DNA of 39,795 nt from Acidobacteriota bacterium (GTDB lineage Bacteria; Acidobacteriota; Terriglobia; Terriglobales; Acidobacteriaceae): contig QIAB01000036.1 of assembly GCA_003225455.1 (NCBI GenBank), positions 143,676 to 183,470 of the forward strand, given 5' to 3'. A program made the position numbers and the translations under genes. Positions within the stretch are counted from its first letter, which is position 1. Every line of letters starts with the position of its first letter. Positions 1 to 7,608 of this stretch are shown here, one piece after another. A model generated the notes under the pieces. The model worked only from the letters and a program-made list of their open reading frames with translations, was not told the origin of the DNA and made no database searches.

Positions 1-150
1 AGAGCCCGAAGTCGTCTGCACCGGAGCCGCAGAAATCGGCGGCTGCTGGGCGCAGGCCACAGCGGAACAAAGCAGATACGTTATCGCCAGCACCAGTCTC
101 GACGATTTACCAGCCAGGATTTCCTGTTCCCAAGGGGAGCAAATGGGCAT
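1..150 (-). CDS. Probable Tad/type II-like secretin (CpaC/RcpA), N-terminal fragment
   Basis: The first 50 codons of a minus-strand gene run off the left edge. The ATG at 150-148 has a GAGG ribosome binding site about 8 bases upstream. The peptide has a short polar start, a hydrophobic stretch (LVLAITYLLCSAVACA) and then AQQPP, which reads as a signal peptide with cleavage near residue 34. The gene lies 26 bases downstream of cpaB in the same direction. In Tad loci the gene after cpaB usually encodes the outer-membrane secretin CpaC/RcpA, so that is the likeliest identity. No secretin domain is visible in the fragment, so the call rests on context only; any other exported Tad component is possible. 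Confidence 0.45.
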   Translation of the reverse strand, partial: MPICSPWEQEILAGKSSRLVLAITYLLCSAVACAQQPPISAAPVQTTSGS

Positions 151-176
151 GTATGAAACCTCAGAGCTGCGGGCAA

Positions 177-1019
177 TCATTGCGAATCAAATTTAGTCAC
201 GTCCTTCTTGTCACCCCGGTAGACGTCCACTTGATATCCAGAGCCGGTTGGAGGAGCGGTGAGCACAACTTGCTTAGGAGCCTTCGAGTGCTGCGCCAGC
301 TTCGCGGGTGCTGAGGCGCCTCTGTACAACGCGGCCTCTTGCACAGACATCAATTCTTGCTGCTTTGTATCGAGCGGATTCCGCAGGGCTAGTTGAATTT
401 TGCCTTGGCTCTGTGCCAGCGCTAGCTTTTGCGCATCGTCCGGAGAGACGAGCAACGTAATCACCGGAGCCGTCTGCGCATCACCCGCCACGCTTCGCTC
501 CAGCCTTTGACCTGAGGCAATGACGGCAACGTTTTCGAGAACGGTAGTGGTGCGCTCCCCGCCGCTCCCGGATGGGTTCCCAGTCAGCATCACGTCCACT
601 CTGGTACCAGGCACCACGAATCCGGCGACCCCGATCACTTCATTGACGCGCACCGATACCGCGCGCATTCCCGTGGGAATCAGTGCCGGCAGCCCGGAGC
701 CGGCATTCTCGCCCGCCAGCTTTTCAGGAAGCACAAATTCCCCCTGGGCAATGGGCACGATTACGCCGCGCCCGAGCACCTGTGATTTTTGCCGGAAGTG
801 GCGCGGGGGCAGATCGGCGGCAGGGAGTTGGACAACCTTAATGTCCTTGTCCTCGATCTTCGCTCCTAAGGAGATATCGATGGCCGCGATAACGATACTA
901 TCGCTCGGGGCAACATTGGCTCCGCCCGGAGCATTCAGCCGGCGATAAACCGAAAAGCTGACAAATGCGGCCAGCGCCAGCGCTACAACTCCAATCATCA
1001 GAAGACGGGTGCGGTTCAT
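177..1019 (-). CDS. cpaB: Flp pilus assembly protein CpaB/RcpC
   Basis: A 280-residue periplasmic, inner-membrane-anchored Tad pilus assembly protein. I chose the ATG at 1019 because AAGGAG lies five bases before it; a TTG ten codons upstream is possible but has no such site. Residues 6-26 form one N-terminal membrane segment. A SAF-like region follows (VIAAIDISLGAKIEDKDI, then VVQLPAADLP), with GRGVIVPIAQGEFVLPEKL and a CpaB-type beta-rich core containing GMRAVSVRVNEVIGVAGFVVPGTRVDV. CpaB is thought to stabilise or gate the secretin channel through which the Flp pilus passes. It lies downstream of the flp pilin gene and directly upstream of a probable secretin gene, which fits the usual tad gene order. 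Family assignment is firm. Confidence 0.92.
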   Translation of the reverse strand: MNRTRLLMIGVVALALAAFVSFSVYRRLNAPGGANVAPSDSIVIAAIDISLGAKIEDKDIKVVQLPAADLPPRHFRQKSQVLGRGVIVPIAQGEFVLPEKLAGENAGSGLPALIPTGMRAVSVRVNEVIGVAGFVVPGTRVDVMLTGNPSGSGGERTTTVLENVAVIASGQRLERSVAGDAQTAPVITLLVSPDDAQKLALAQSQGKIQLALRNPLDTKQQELMSVQEAALYRGASAPAKLAQHSKAPKQVVLTAPPTGSGYQVDVYRGDKKDVTKFDSQ

Positions 1020-1222
1020 GCGTACTCCTTGCGACCTTGTGCAGACCAACGGGTTACGGCTAAAAATCGAATCCTGACAGCCGCCGCATTTTCAAACTTC
1101 ATTGCGCCCGGCAATGTCGGGCTTGCGCTTGGCGGCAGTGTAGTTGTTAACTGCACCATCTTTCGACATATTCGCGCAGAGTCGCCCGACTTGCGCCAAC
1201 GCGCGCCTTGCCACAATGAAAA

Positions 1223-1387
1223 TTATTGAACGGAACTGGCCACTGAAGAGAAAACATTGTTGGCGTTAGAGCCAATTAGCCGCACCGTCGCAACCACGAT
1301 GACCAGTATCACCGCCAGCATCACCGCATATTCCGCAATGTCTTGTCCTTCCTGTTCCCTCCATACCTGACTAAGAATATTTTTCAT
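1223..1387 (-). CDS. flp: Flp-family type IVb pilin
   Basis: A 54-residue prepilin. The ATG at 1387 is preceded by GGGAGG with good spacing; a longer reading from 1489 would add 34 residues unlike any pilin. The sequence shows the Flp hallmark: a short charged leader ending in Gly, then QDIAEYA, in which the mature protein carries Glu5 and Tyr6, followed by a hydrophobic helix (VMLAVILVIVVATVRLIG) and a short serine/asparagine-rich tail. The leader would be cut by a TadV/CpaA-type prepilin peptidase, which is not in this window. The pilin forms the fibre of the Tad pilus used for surface attachment. About 200 bases without a convincing gene separate it from cpaB. Confidence 0.93.
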   Translation of the reverse strand: MKNILSQVWREQEGQDIAEYAVMLAVILVIVVATVRLIGSNANNVFSSVASSVQ

Positions 1388-1651
1388 TTTCTGGACCTCC
1401 CATGGAATCAGGCGGCACACACCCCTTCCTGATCTTGTGCAATTGTCTGCGCAATTCAGCCCGGAGCAACAATTTTTTGTGTTTTCCAAAGCAACGAGTT
1501 GCGAGGGGAAAGGAGAGCGTCTCGAATCCCTCGCCCAATAATACCCCGTGATGCGGCGAAGCGGACGAATTTTCTTGCAAGCTGCGGCTCAATGAAGCCA
1601 CCCCTACTGGACTGAGCTCGCCGCGCGGAATATCATCTAAGTAATTTAATT

Positions 1652-3124
1652 TCAATGATTTCGGCGCGAATCCGTGACCTCGGTTAGCACCGTAACCTGG
1701 GAATCAGCGTAAACCCGTGTCCAGCCCGGCTCCGACTCCAGGGCTGTAACCAGTGGGGCGTCCGGGGGCAGGACGATGCTCCGAATGCCCCATGTTTGCA
1801 GCAATCTGCGCCATTCACCCGTCAGATAATAGCTGGCGGCGAAGTTGTTCATGAAGGAATCTCCGTACAGGTCTGCTCGACCGTCGATAAACACCCGGTA
1901 ATTGGGGTACAGCTTCCAGATGAAATAACCGCCCCAGCTGTAGTGGTTCAGCATCGGGGCCGTGGGATGCTGACTGCAGATAAATTGAACCGCTCTCGCC
2001 GGGAAACGCTCGGCCTCAATCTCCGGTTGCTGGTGTTCGACATAGCGGATTCGGGCGAACGTAAAGGTGCCAAACGCGGCAAGGATCACTGCGTTTAGTA
2101 CGGCTGTTCTCCACGTACCAGGTCTCGGTTTCGGTGTTAGTAGCCAAGCGGATCCGTACCTTTCGATGCAGCCTTCGGTCAATTTGCAAAGGACGGGAAC
2201 CGCGATGAGAACAAATACCGGAATGTGCCTGACAGAACGCAAGGCGGCAAACAAGGCGGCTGACAAAAAGAGAATCTCCCGGCAGCTCAGCCGGCGGGGA
2301 GAGATGGTGAGCATCACCAGCGTGGCTAAGATCATCCCCAGGAGTAGCACATACCTGGCCTGATGAAAGTCAGGCGAAAACCACTCATTGATATACGTCT
2401 GCATTGCGCGGGAGCGCAGCGTTTCTAGAGGATACGAGTACAACCGCATCCCGTTTGGATTTAACGAGACGACCGTCAGACTGGCAATAAAGGCTAGAGT
2501 CAGCGCGCGCCGATTTTCAGCCGAGTGGGGATATTGTCTGGATCCAAACGCCGCGTCTAAGCCTGCGCCGATTAGAGCTAGGGCAAGCAAGCCGATGCCC
2601 AGCGCGTAGCCAGCATGAAGATTTACCCATAGCAAACTCAGTGGCACGGTCCACCACAAAATAGCTGGGCGCTCGTCCGAGCGATCAATGATCAGCAGAA
2701 AGGTCGCTGCCAGCAGCAATGTGAACATTTGCGGGCGCGCGCCCCAACTGAGCGTCGCGGCCTCAGCGCCCCAGAGCGTAAGAAACGCCGCAAGGTATGG
2801 GCGTCCTGGACACCGGCGATAGACCAGAAGGAAGGTTGCAGCAATGATTGCGGCAAAGGTCACCATCAGCCCAGCGAAGCCGCTGGTGCGGTATACAGAG
2901 AAGATCAGCACGTCCGAAAGCCACTCGTGGTTGACCCACCGCTGGCCGAACCGGGTGAAGGAGTACGGATCGGTGCGCAAGAAGCTGTGCGTTTTAACGA
3001 TCAGTTCGCCGGTGCGCAGATGCCACCAGAAATCGGGATCGCTGATTCCCCGCACCGCCATAACAAAAAGACCGAGTGCCAGGATGGTTACGAAAACCCG
3101 GCGAGTTGTCAGGAGCGATCTCAC
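1652..3124 (-). CDS. Polytopic membrane protein, GT-C-like, function unknown
   Basis: A 490-residue protein with about ten to twelve hydrophobic segments. The N-terminus has a motif-like loop after the first helix (DPDFWWHLRTGELI, then DPYSFT and RWVNHEWLSDVLIF). Acidic/aromatic residues in the first extracytoplasmic loop are typical of GT-C fold glycosyltransferases that use polyprenyl-phosphate sugars. The soluble C-terminal part contains YSWGGYFIWKLYP followed by VFIDGRADLYG, a pattern I associate with conserved uncharacterised acidobacterial membrane proteins. No catalytic residue can be assigned with certainty. It is divergent from the GT87-like gene at 3191, and a role in transferring lipid-linked sugars at the envelope is an inference from this neighbourhood. 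Confidence 0.6.
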   Translation of the reverse strand: MRSLLTTRRVFVTILALGLFVMAVRGISDPDFWWHLRTGELIVKTHSFLRTDPYSFTRFGQRWVNHEWLSDVLIFSVYRTSGFAGLMVTFAAIIAATFLLVYRRCPGRPYLAAFLTLWGAEAATLSWGARPQMFTLLLAATFLLIIDRSDERPAILWWTVPLSLLWVNLHAGYALGIGLLALALIGAGLDAAFGSRQYPHSAENRRALTLAFIASLTVVSLNPNGMRLYSYPLETLRSRAMQTYINEWFSPDFHQARYVLLLGMILATLVMLTISPRRLSCREILFLSAALFAALRSVRHIPVFVLIAVPVLCKLTEGCIERYGSAWLLTPKPRPGTWRTAVLNAVILAAFGTFTFARIRYVEHQQPEIEAERFPARAVQFICSQHPTAPMLNHYSWGGYFIWKLYPNYRVFIDGRADLYGDSFMNNFAASYYLTGEWRRLLQTWGIRSIVLPPDAPLVTALESEPGWTRVYADSQVTVLTEVTDSRRNH

Positions 3125-3177
3125 GCGTGGATCATAAACTGTATTTGGGATTTACAATGTGTGCCAGTTAACCACCT

Positions 3178-3203
3178 GACAGCCGGCAAGATGCCGGCGA
3201 TAC
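3178..3203. repeat. 26-bp palindromic dispersed repeat unit
   Basis: This unit starts GACAGCCGGC and ends GCCGGCGATAC, with a hairpin formed by the two GCCGGC arms. It differs at only two of 26 positions from the reverse complement of 30716-30741. It contains the ATG at 3191 that I use as the start of the following gene. Confidence 0.75.
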
Positions 3204-4450
3204 GAGCGGGGCTCAACATCTTGAAAGCTCAAAAATTGAGGCGGCTTCTGGCGTTGCTGCTCGCGGCGATGTTGTTTCTTCATCTTATGCTGGCGTGGCA
3301 CTCGCGCGATCTGGTGCGCAAAGGATACGCAGATTTCACAATTTTCTATTCTGCCGGGAAGATGGTTCGAATGGGGCTCGGGCCACGGCTGTACGATGAG
3401 GCGAAACAGTACGATGTCCAGCAGGAATTTGCCTCAGGCGTAATCATTCGCAATGGGCCGTTGCCCTACAATCACCCACCTTTTGAGGCGCTCGTCTTTG
3501 TGCCATTTACGTTTCTGCCCTATTTCGTGGCCTACCTGGTTTGGGATTTCATCAATCTCTTGATCCTGCTCGGACTGCCGATTCTGCTCTGGCCCTATAT
3601 TCCCATCCTGGAGCGAGCCTCGCCTTTAGCGTGGCTTTTGTCGGCTTTGGCATTTTTCCCCGCGTTTATTGATCTTCTGCAGGGGCAGGACGCAATACCC
3701 CTGCTGCTGTTGTTCACGATGACGTTTATCGCACTAAAGAAGAACGCCGACTTTACTGCTGGTTGCTGGTTGGGCCTGGGATTGTTCCGCTTTCACTTGC
3801 TGTTGCCGCTCTTGTTCATTTTCGCAGTTCAGAAAAAGTGGAGAGCGATTTTGGCGTTCTTGTCGGTAGCGCTTGCTCTGGCTCTGATTTCCATTGCCAC
3901 GGTTGGATGGGGTGAGGCGGTTCACTATCCGGATTATGTCTGGCATGTCGAACAAGTGATGGGCCGGGGGGCCATCGTCCCAGCAGACATGCCGAACCTG
4001 CGTGGGCTGCTGGATACATTTCTCAAGGGACTGTTTTCCAAGACGATTATCACTGGGATCGTGATTCTCGCTTCAATCGGGCTGCTGCTTTTTTTAGCAA
4101 AGCTTTGGAATCGCACGAGCACCGGGATGAGATTGGATTTGGGATTTTCTGCGGCCGTCATCGTGACGGTGCTGGTGAGTTATCACGCGTTTGCGTATGA
4201 CCTGCTCCTGCTGCTCTTGCCAATTTTATTGTTGGGACAATATACGTGGTCAAGTGGTCCGGCGCGCCGCCCTGGTTTCCTCGTGCCCGCTTTGATTCTT
4301 TTTGTCAGCCCAATTCACATGTTGCTTTGGTTTCGCTATGGGCAACTGAACCTGATGGCCTTGCTTCTGTTGTGGTGGTTGTGGGAAATTTCGCGCGAGA
4401 CTTTGGCTGGGAATCTACTGGCAGACGAGCCCTACGGATCGCCTCGGTGA
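3191..4450 (+). CDS. GT87/DUF2029-family membrane glycosyltransferase-like protein (copy 1)
   Basis: A 419-residue polytopic membrane protein of the DUF2029/GT87 type, a family that includes mycobacterial polyprenyl-phosphomannose-dependent mannosyltransferases. Features seen are an N-terminal helix, then YADFTIFYSAGKMVRMG and LYD, the loop motif NHPPFEALVF, and FPAFIDLLQGQ with WLGLGLFRFHLLLPL, followed by further helices. The frame stays open upstream to 2729, but that part overlaps the divergent gene and is non-homologous. ATG 3191 lies inside a dispersed repeat; a TTG at 3221 (LKAQKLRRLL) is an equally plausible start. A TACAAT box at 3153 may be the -10. Copy 3 at 5850-7106 is a clear paralog, sharing the FY-A-K-V, NHPPFE and GLF-FHL motifs. 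The substrate is unknown. Confidence 0.72.
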   Translation: MPAIRAGLNILKAQKLRRLLALLLAAMLFLHLMLAWHSRDLVRKGYADFTIFYSAGKMVRMGLGPRLYDEAKQYDVQQEFASGVIIRNGPLPYNHPPFEALVFVPFTFLPYFVAYLVWDFINLLILLGLPILLWPYIPILERASPLAWLLSALAFFPAFIDLLQGQDAIPLLLLFTMTFIALKKNADFTAGCWLGLGLFRFHLLLPLLFIFAVQKKWRAILAFLSVALALALISIATVGWGEAVHYPDYVWHVEQVMGRGAIVPADMPNLRGLLDTFLKGLFSKTIITGIVILASIGLLLFLAKLWNRTSTGMRLDLGFSAAVIVTVLVSYHAFAYDLLLLLLPILLLGQYTWSSGPARRPGFLVPALILFVSPIHMLLWFRYGQLNLMALLLLWWLWEISRETLAGNLLADEPYGSPR

Positions 4451-4549
4451 AATCCGCAGCCGCATAAGAAGGAACCACCGCAAAACTCCGGTTACGATTC
4501 CAATTATCACCGAGATCAGCATGCGAAGTCACAACAGGCTCACTTCTGC

Positions 4550-5875
4550 ATGAGTTGTAACATGGAGCGGATTTGCTCCGCCAGATCATTGTCCAGAAAG
4601 TCCATATTCGGTGTGCTGCTCGCGCTGCTTTCGGCCGCAAGCATGTGGTGGTATGTGCAAGAGGTGTTGATTCCCTATCAGCGTGCCGATGCCGCGGCAC
4701 ACGGGCGCCCGCGTGGCAATCTCTCCGACCTATACCCGCGGTGGTTAGGGACGCGGGAGTTGCTGCTGAACCATCGCAATCCCTACAGCCCGGAAGTCAC
4801 ACGTGAAATTCAGGCTGGGTACTACGGACGACCGCTTGAGCCGGGGCGGACGGCGGACCCTCGCGATCAGCAGGGATTTGCCTATCCGGTATACGTCGTA
4901 TTTCTCCTTGCTCCTACGGTGCGCTTGCCATTTGCCCTGGTGCAGGAAGGATTCCGCTGGTTGTTGGTTGTTTTGACGGTCGCGTCAGTGCCACTCTGGT
5001 TGGCCGCCGTGCGCTGGCATCCTAAACCTATGGTGAATTTCGTGCTGGTTGTCCTTACCATCGGCAGCTTCCCCGCCGCGCAAGGGATCAAGTTGCAGCA
5101 ACTAAGCCTGCTGGTGGGTGCGCTAGTCGCGGCATGCATGGCTTTCGTTGCTGGGGACCATCTGGTGGCAGCGGGGGTCTTGCTTGCCATGGCGACAATC
5201 AAGCCGCAACTTGCCGCTCCCCTCGCAGGGTGGTTAGTTCTGTGGGCGCTGGGCGATTGGGGGAAACGTAAAGGGCTCATCTGGGGATTCGCCATCACAT
5301 TGATGGCTCTGCTGGGAGCTGCCCAGTACGTTTTGCCGGGATGGATTCCAGACTTCTACAGTACGGTTTTGGCTTATCGGAAATACACCGCCGGTGCGGG
5401 ATCTCTGCTCGATGCGCTGATAACGCCAGGATGGGGCAGAGTGTTGAGCTTCCTGATCGTGGCTGCGGCAGCGGGTGTTTGCTGGCGTTTGCGCCGCCAG
5501 GGAGCGGATTCCTTTGCGTTCGCATTGATCTCTTCAATGGTGCTCGCGGCAACGGTCGTGATCGTCCCCATGGTGGCGCCATACAATCAGGTGCTGCTAC
5601 TGCCAGGAATTTTCCTCCTCGTTCGTGAAAGGGCGCGGATCTGGAACACGAATCGCTTGGTCCGGTTCAGTTGCTTCGCGGCAGCGCTTCTAGTGTTGTG
5701 GCCGTGGCTGGCGACATTCTCTTTAGCCCTGGCGTCAATTGTGCTGCCAACACAGTCACTGCAACGTGCTTGGGCTCTGCCGCTGTATACCAGCCTCGGC
5801 ATTCCGCTTGGAATTCTGGGGTTGCTATGTTTCTTGCTCAGAGACTTGTTCAGACCGCAAGAGAGCCTTTCCTGA
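4550..5875 (+). CDS. GT87/DUF2029-family membrane protein (copy 2)
   Basis: A 441-residue polytopic protein with a first helix near residues 20-40. A long extracytoplasmic loop carries DLYPRWLGTRELL and NPYSPEVTREIQ, then GFAYPVYVVFLLAPT. Six or more further helices follow, including a segment with KLQQLSLLVGALVAACMAF and MATIKPQLAAPL. The WLGTRELL, NPYSPE and IKPQ pattern is typical of DUF2029 proteins. It lies 99 bases after copy 1 in the same direction and may be cotranscribed. No strong ribosome binding site precedes ATG 4550; ATG 4562 is an alternative. The 3' end overlaps the convergent copy 3 by 26 bases. It is more divergent from copies 1 and 3 than they are from each other. Acceptor and donor cannot be read from the sequence. 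Confidence 0.7.
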   Translation: MSCNMERICSARSLSRKSIFGVLLALLSAASMWWYVQEVLIPYQRADAAAHGRPRGNLSDLYPRWLGTRELLLNHRNPYSPEVTREIQAGYYGRPLEPGRTADPRDQQGFAYPVYVVFLLAPTVRLPFALVQEGFRWLLVVLTVASVPLWLAAVRWHPKPMVNFVLVVLTIGSFPAAQGIKLQQLSLLVGALVAACMAFVAGDHLVAAGVLLAMATIKPQLAAPLAGWLVLWALGDWGKRKGLIWGFAITLMALLGAAQYVLPGWIPDFYSTVLAYRKYTAGAGSLLDALITPGWGRVLSFLIVAAAAGVCWRLRRQGADSFAFALISSMVLAATVVIVPMVAPYNQVLLLPGIFLLVRERARIWNTNRLVRFSCFAAALLVLWPWLATFSLALASIVLPTQSLQRAWALPLYTSLGIPLGILGLLCFLLRDLFRPQESLS

Positions 5876-7106
5876 GCTCGGTGTAGGAACCGAGGAAAAA
5901 GATCAAGACCGGAATCCCCGCATAGGCATAGGAATGTAGAGCCAACAGGACTAGATGCAGCGGCGGCAGATACAAAATCATCAGACTTGCGATCAGGATT
6001 GCGCGAATTCGCATTGAAACCGGATGCGGGGACAGTAGGTACGTTGAGATCACTGTCATGGGCAGTAACAGAAGACTGAGATCGTGCGGACTAAGGTGAT
6101 AACTCACCAGCACCGAGACAAGCACAGCATTCGCGAACGTCAGGCCTGTGGCTTGCGGTCGTTTGCGAGCCATGGCCCTCTCGCGCACGGCGACTGAGAG
6201 CAGCAGTAGCGATGCCGCAATTGTCAGCGCCAGGGAAGCGGATTTTGATCCAGGGAGGAGAAGCGCAAATAACCCGCGCAAATTTGCCATTTGCCGCGGA
6301 TGAATGCCAGAAAACGGCAGATTTGGCAAAGCCAAAAGGAAGCGAGGATAGGCAATAGGAAATCCAGGCCCGCAGATTGCCATCGAAATCACGATCAGAA
6401 CCGCGGCGAAGAGAAGAAAGCCCAGCAGAAATTTCTTGGTTCTGTTCACAGCAAGAATCAGCGCGAGCGGAAAAATCAAGTGGAATTTGAATAACCCGCA
6501 CGCGAGCAGGCAGCCTGCAAGAAACTGCTTGCCAGTATTCAGCGCTGCAAAACTCATGACGACGAAGAACAGCAACAGGACGGAATCTTGGCCTTGTAAT
6601 AAATTGAGCAGGACTGGAGGGAACACCAGAAACAACGCCAGTAGTGCTTGCCAGCCGAGCCGCGTGAACGCGTAATGGTGTAGCGATCTTGCGATTACGA
6701 TCAGCAGGCCCAGATTCAGTAGAGACCATAGTACGTAGGCGCGATGAGGAAGCTGGGCCGCGAAAGGCAAATAGAACAGCACCTCGAATGGTGGATGATT
6801 GAAATATGTGCCTATCCGCCCTGCATATTGAATCTGAAATTGCTGCTGGACCGCTGGATTGTAGAGTTTGTGTCCTAGGCCCTCATTGACCATCTTTGCG
6901 GCAGCATAGAACTCAGGAAAATCAGTGCCTTTCTCCATCTCCGGGAAACGGTGGGCAAGATAAATGGAAATGAGCCCGAGCGCCGCCAGCAGCAAAAAAT
7001 TCTTGCCTAGATCGGCTCTTCTCGAAACTTGCGTCTTGTGTGTCATCACCACGTGCGGGCAGTCTAACCAAGGTTTTGCAACTGTGCTATCCGATTTGTT
7101 CCTCAC
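5850..7106 (-). CDS. GT87/DUF2029-family membrane protein (copy 3)
   Basis: A 418-residue polytopic membrane protein read from a GTG at 7106; ATG 7046 (MTHKTQ) is an alternative 20 codons in. It is a paralog of the gene at 3191: GTDFPEFYAAAKMVNEGLG, LYN, FNHPPFEVLFYLPF, FPPVLLNLLQGQDS and ACGLFKFHLIFPLALI align position by position with that protein. About ten hydrophobic segments are visible. It is convergent with copy 2, and their coding sequences overlap by 26 bases (5850-5875), so no space is left for a conventional terminator. The arrangement fits duplication with inversion. The family suggests sugar transfer from a polyprenyl-phosphate donor, but no substrate can be inferred. Confidence 0.7.
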   Translation of the reverse strand: MRNKSDSTVAKPWLDCPHVVMTHKTQVSRRADLGKNFLLLAALGLISIYLAHRFPEMEKGTDFPEFYAAAKMVNEGLGHKLYNPAVQQQFQIQYAGRIGTYFNHPPFEVLFYLPFAAQLPHRAYVLWSLLNLGLLIVIARSLHHYAFTRLGWQALLALFLVFPPVLLNLLQGQDSVLLLFFVVMSFAALNTGKQFLAGCLLACGLFKFHLIFPLALILAVNRTKKFLLGFLLFAAVLIVISMAICGPGFPIAYPRFLLALPNLPFSGIHPRQMANLRGLFALLLPGSKSASLALTIAASLLLLSVAVRERAMARKRPQATGLTFANAVLVSVLVSYHLSPHDLSLLLLPMTVISTYLLSPHPVSMRIRAILIASLMILYLPPLHLVLLALHSYAYAGIPVLIFFLGSYTELRKGSLAV

Positions 7107-7179
7107 ACTTGCATAGGTTTGGGCAACGGGTTAGGCTTCTCAAACGCCGCCGCTTCCGTGGTGCTTCGGAGGGTACAGG

Positions 7180-7551
7180 ATGAATTTGAAGATAGAAACG
7201 CACGTGGCGGACGGAGTTACGGTTATTTCCTGCCACGGCCGCATTATGTTTGGGGAAGAAGCCACTTCTCTGAGGGATACCCTTAAGAAGGTCTTAAGCT
7301 CCAACCGGCTTATCGTACTGAATCTCTCTGGAGTGACCTACATCGATAGTGGCGGCCTCGGAACGCTTGTGGGAGTGTATTCATCGGCCCGCTCGGGAGG
7401 CGCAGATATCAAATTGACTGGCCTTGGACAACGATTGAGGGATGTACTGCAGATCACCAAGCTGGCTACCGTCTTCGAGCTGTACGATAGTGAAGAGCAG
7501 GCGATTGCCGCCTTCCGCCGTGGCGGACCCGCGGATGCTGTGCCGAAATGA
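7180..7551 (+). CDS. STAS-domain anti-sigma factor antagonist
   Basis: A 123-residue single STAS domain protein. ATG 7180 is preceded by GGAGG about nine bases upstream. The fold signature is clear: a short beta strand (VTVISCHGRI), then LIVLNLSGVTYIDSGGLG with the conserved Ser that is phosphorylated by the partner anti-sigma kinase, and a final helix (DVLQITKLATVFELYDS). In SpoIIAA/RsbV-type switches the dephosphorylated STAS protein binds the anti-sigma factor and frees sigma; a PP2C phosphatase reverses the phosphorylation. The next gene encodes such a phosphatase, so the two form a likely partner-switching pair. No RsbW/SpoIIAB kinase is present in the window. The usual length of the family is 100-125 residues. 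Confidence 0.92.
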   Translation: MNLKIETHVADGVTVISCHGRIMFGEEATSLRDTLKKVLSSNRLIVLNLSGVTYIDSGGLGTLVGVYSSARSGGADIKLTGLGQRLRDVLQITKLATVFELYDSEEQAIAAFRRGGPADAVPK

Positions 7552-7608
7552 GGCTTCCGATGTTCCCAAGATTCTCGTAACATATGTGACGTTCGTCGGC
7601 GCGCTACT

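Noticed and set aside
2729-3190. Upstream extension of the GT87-like frame to 2729
   Set aside because: It overlaps the divergent membrane protein gene antisense, has no membrane or domain pattern, and is a shadow.
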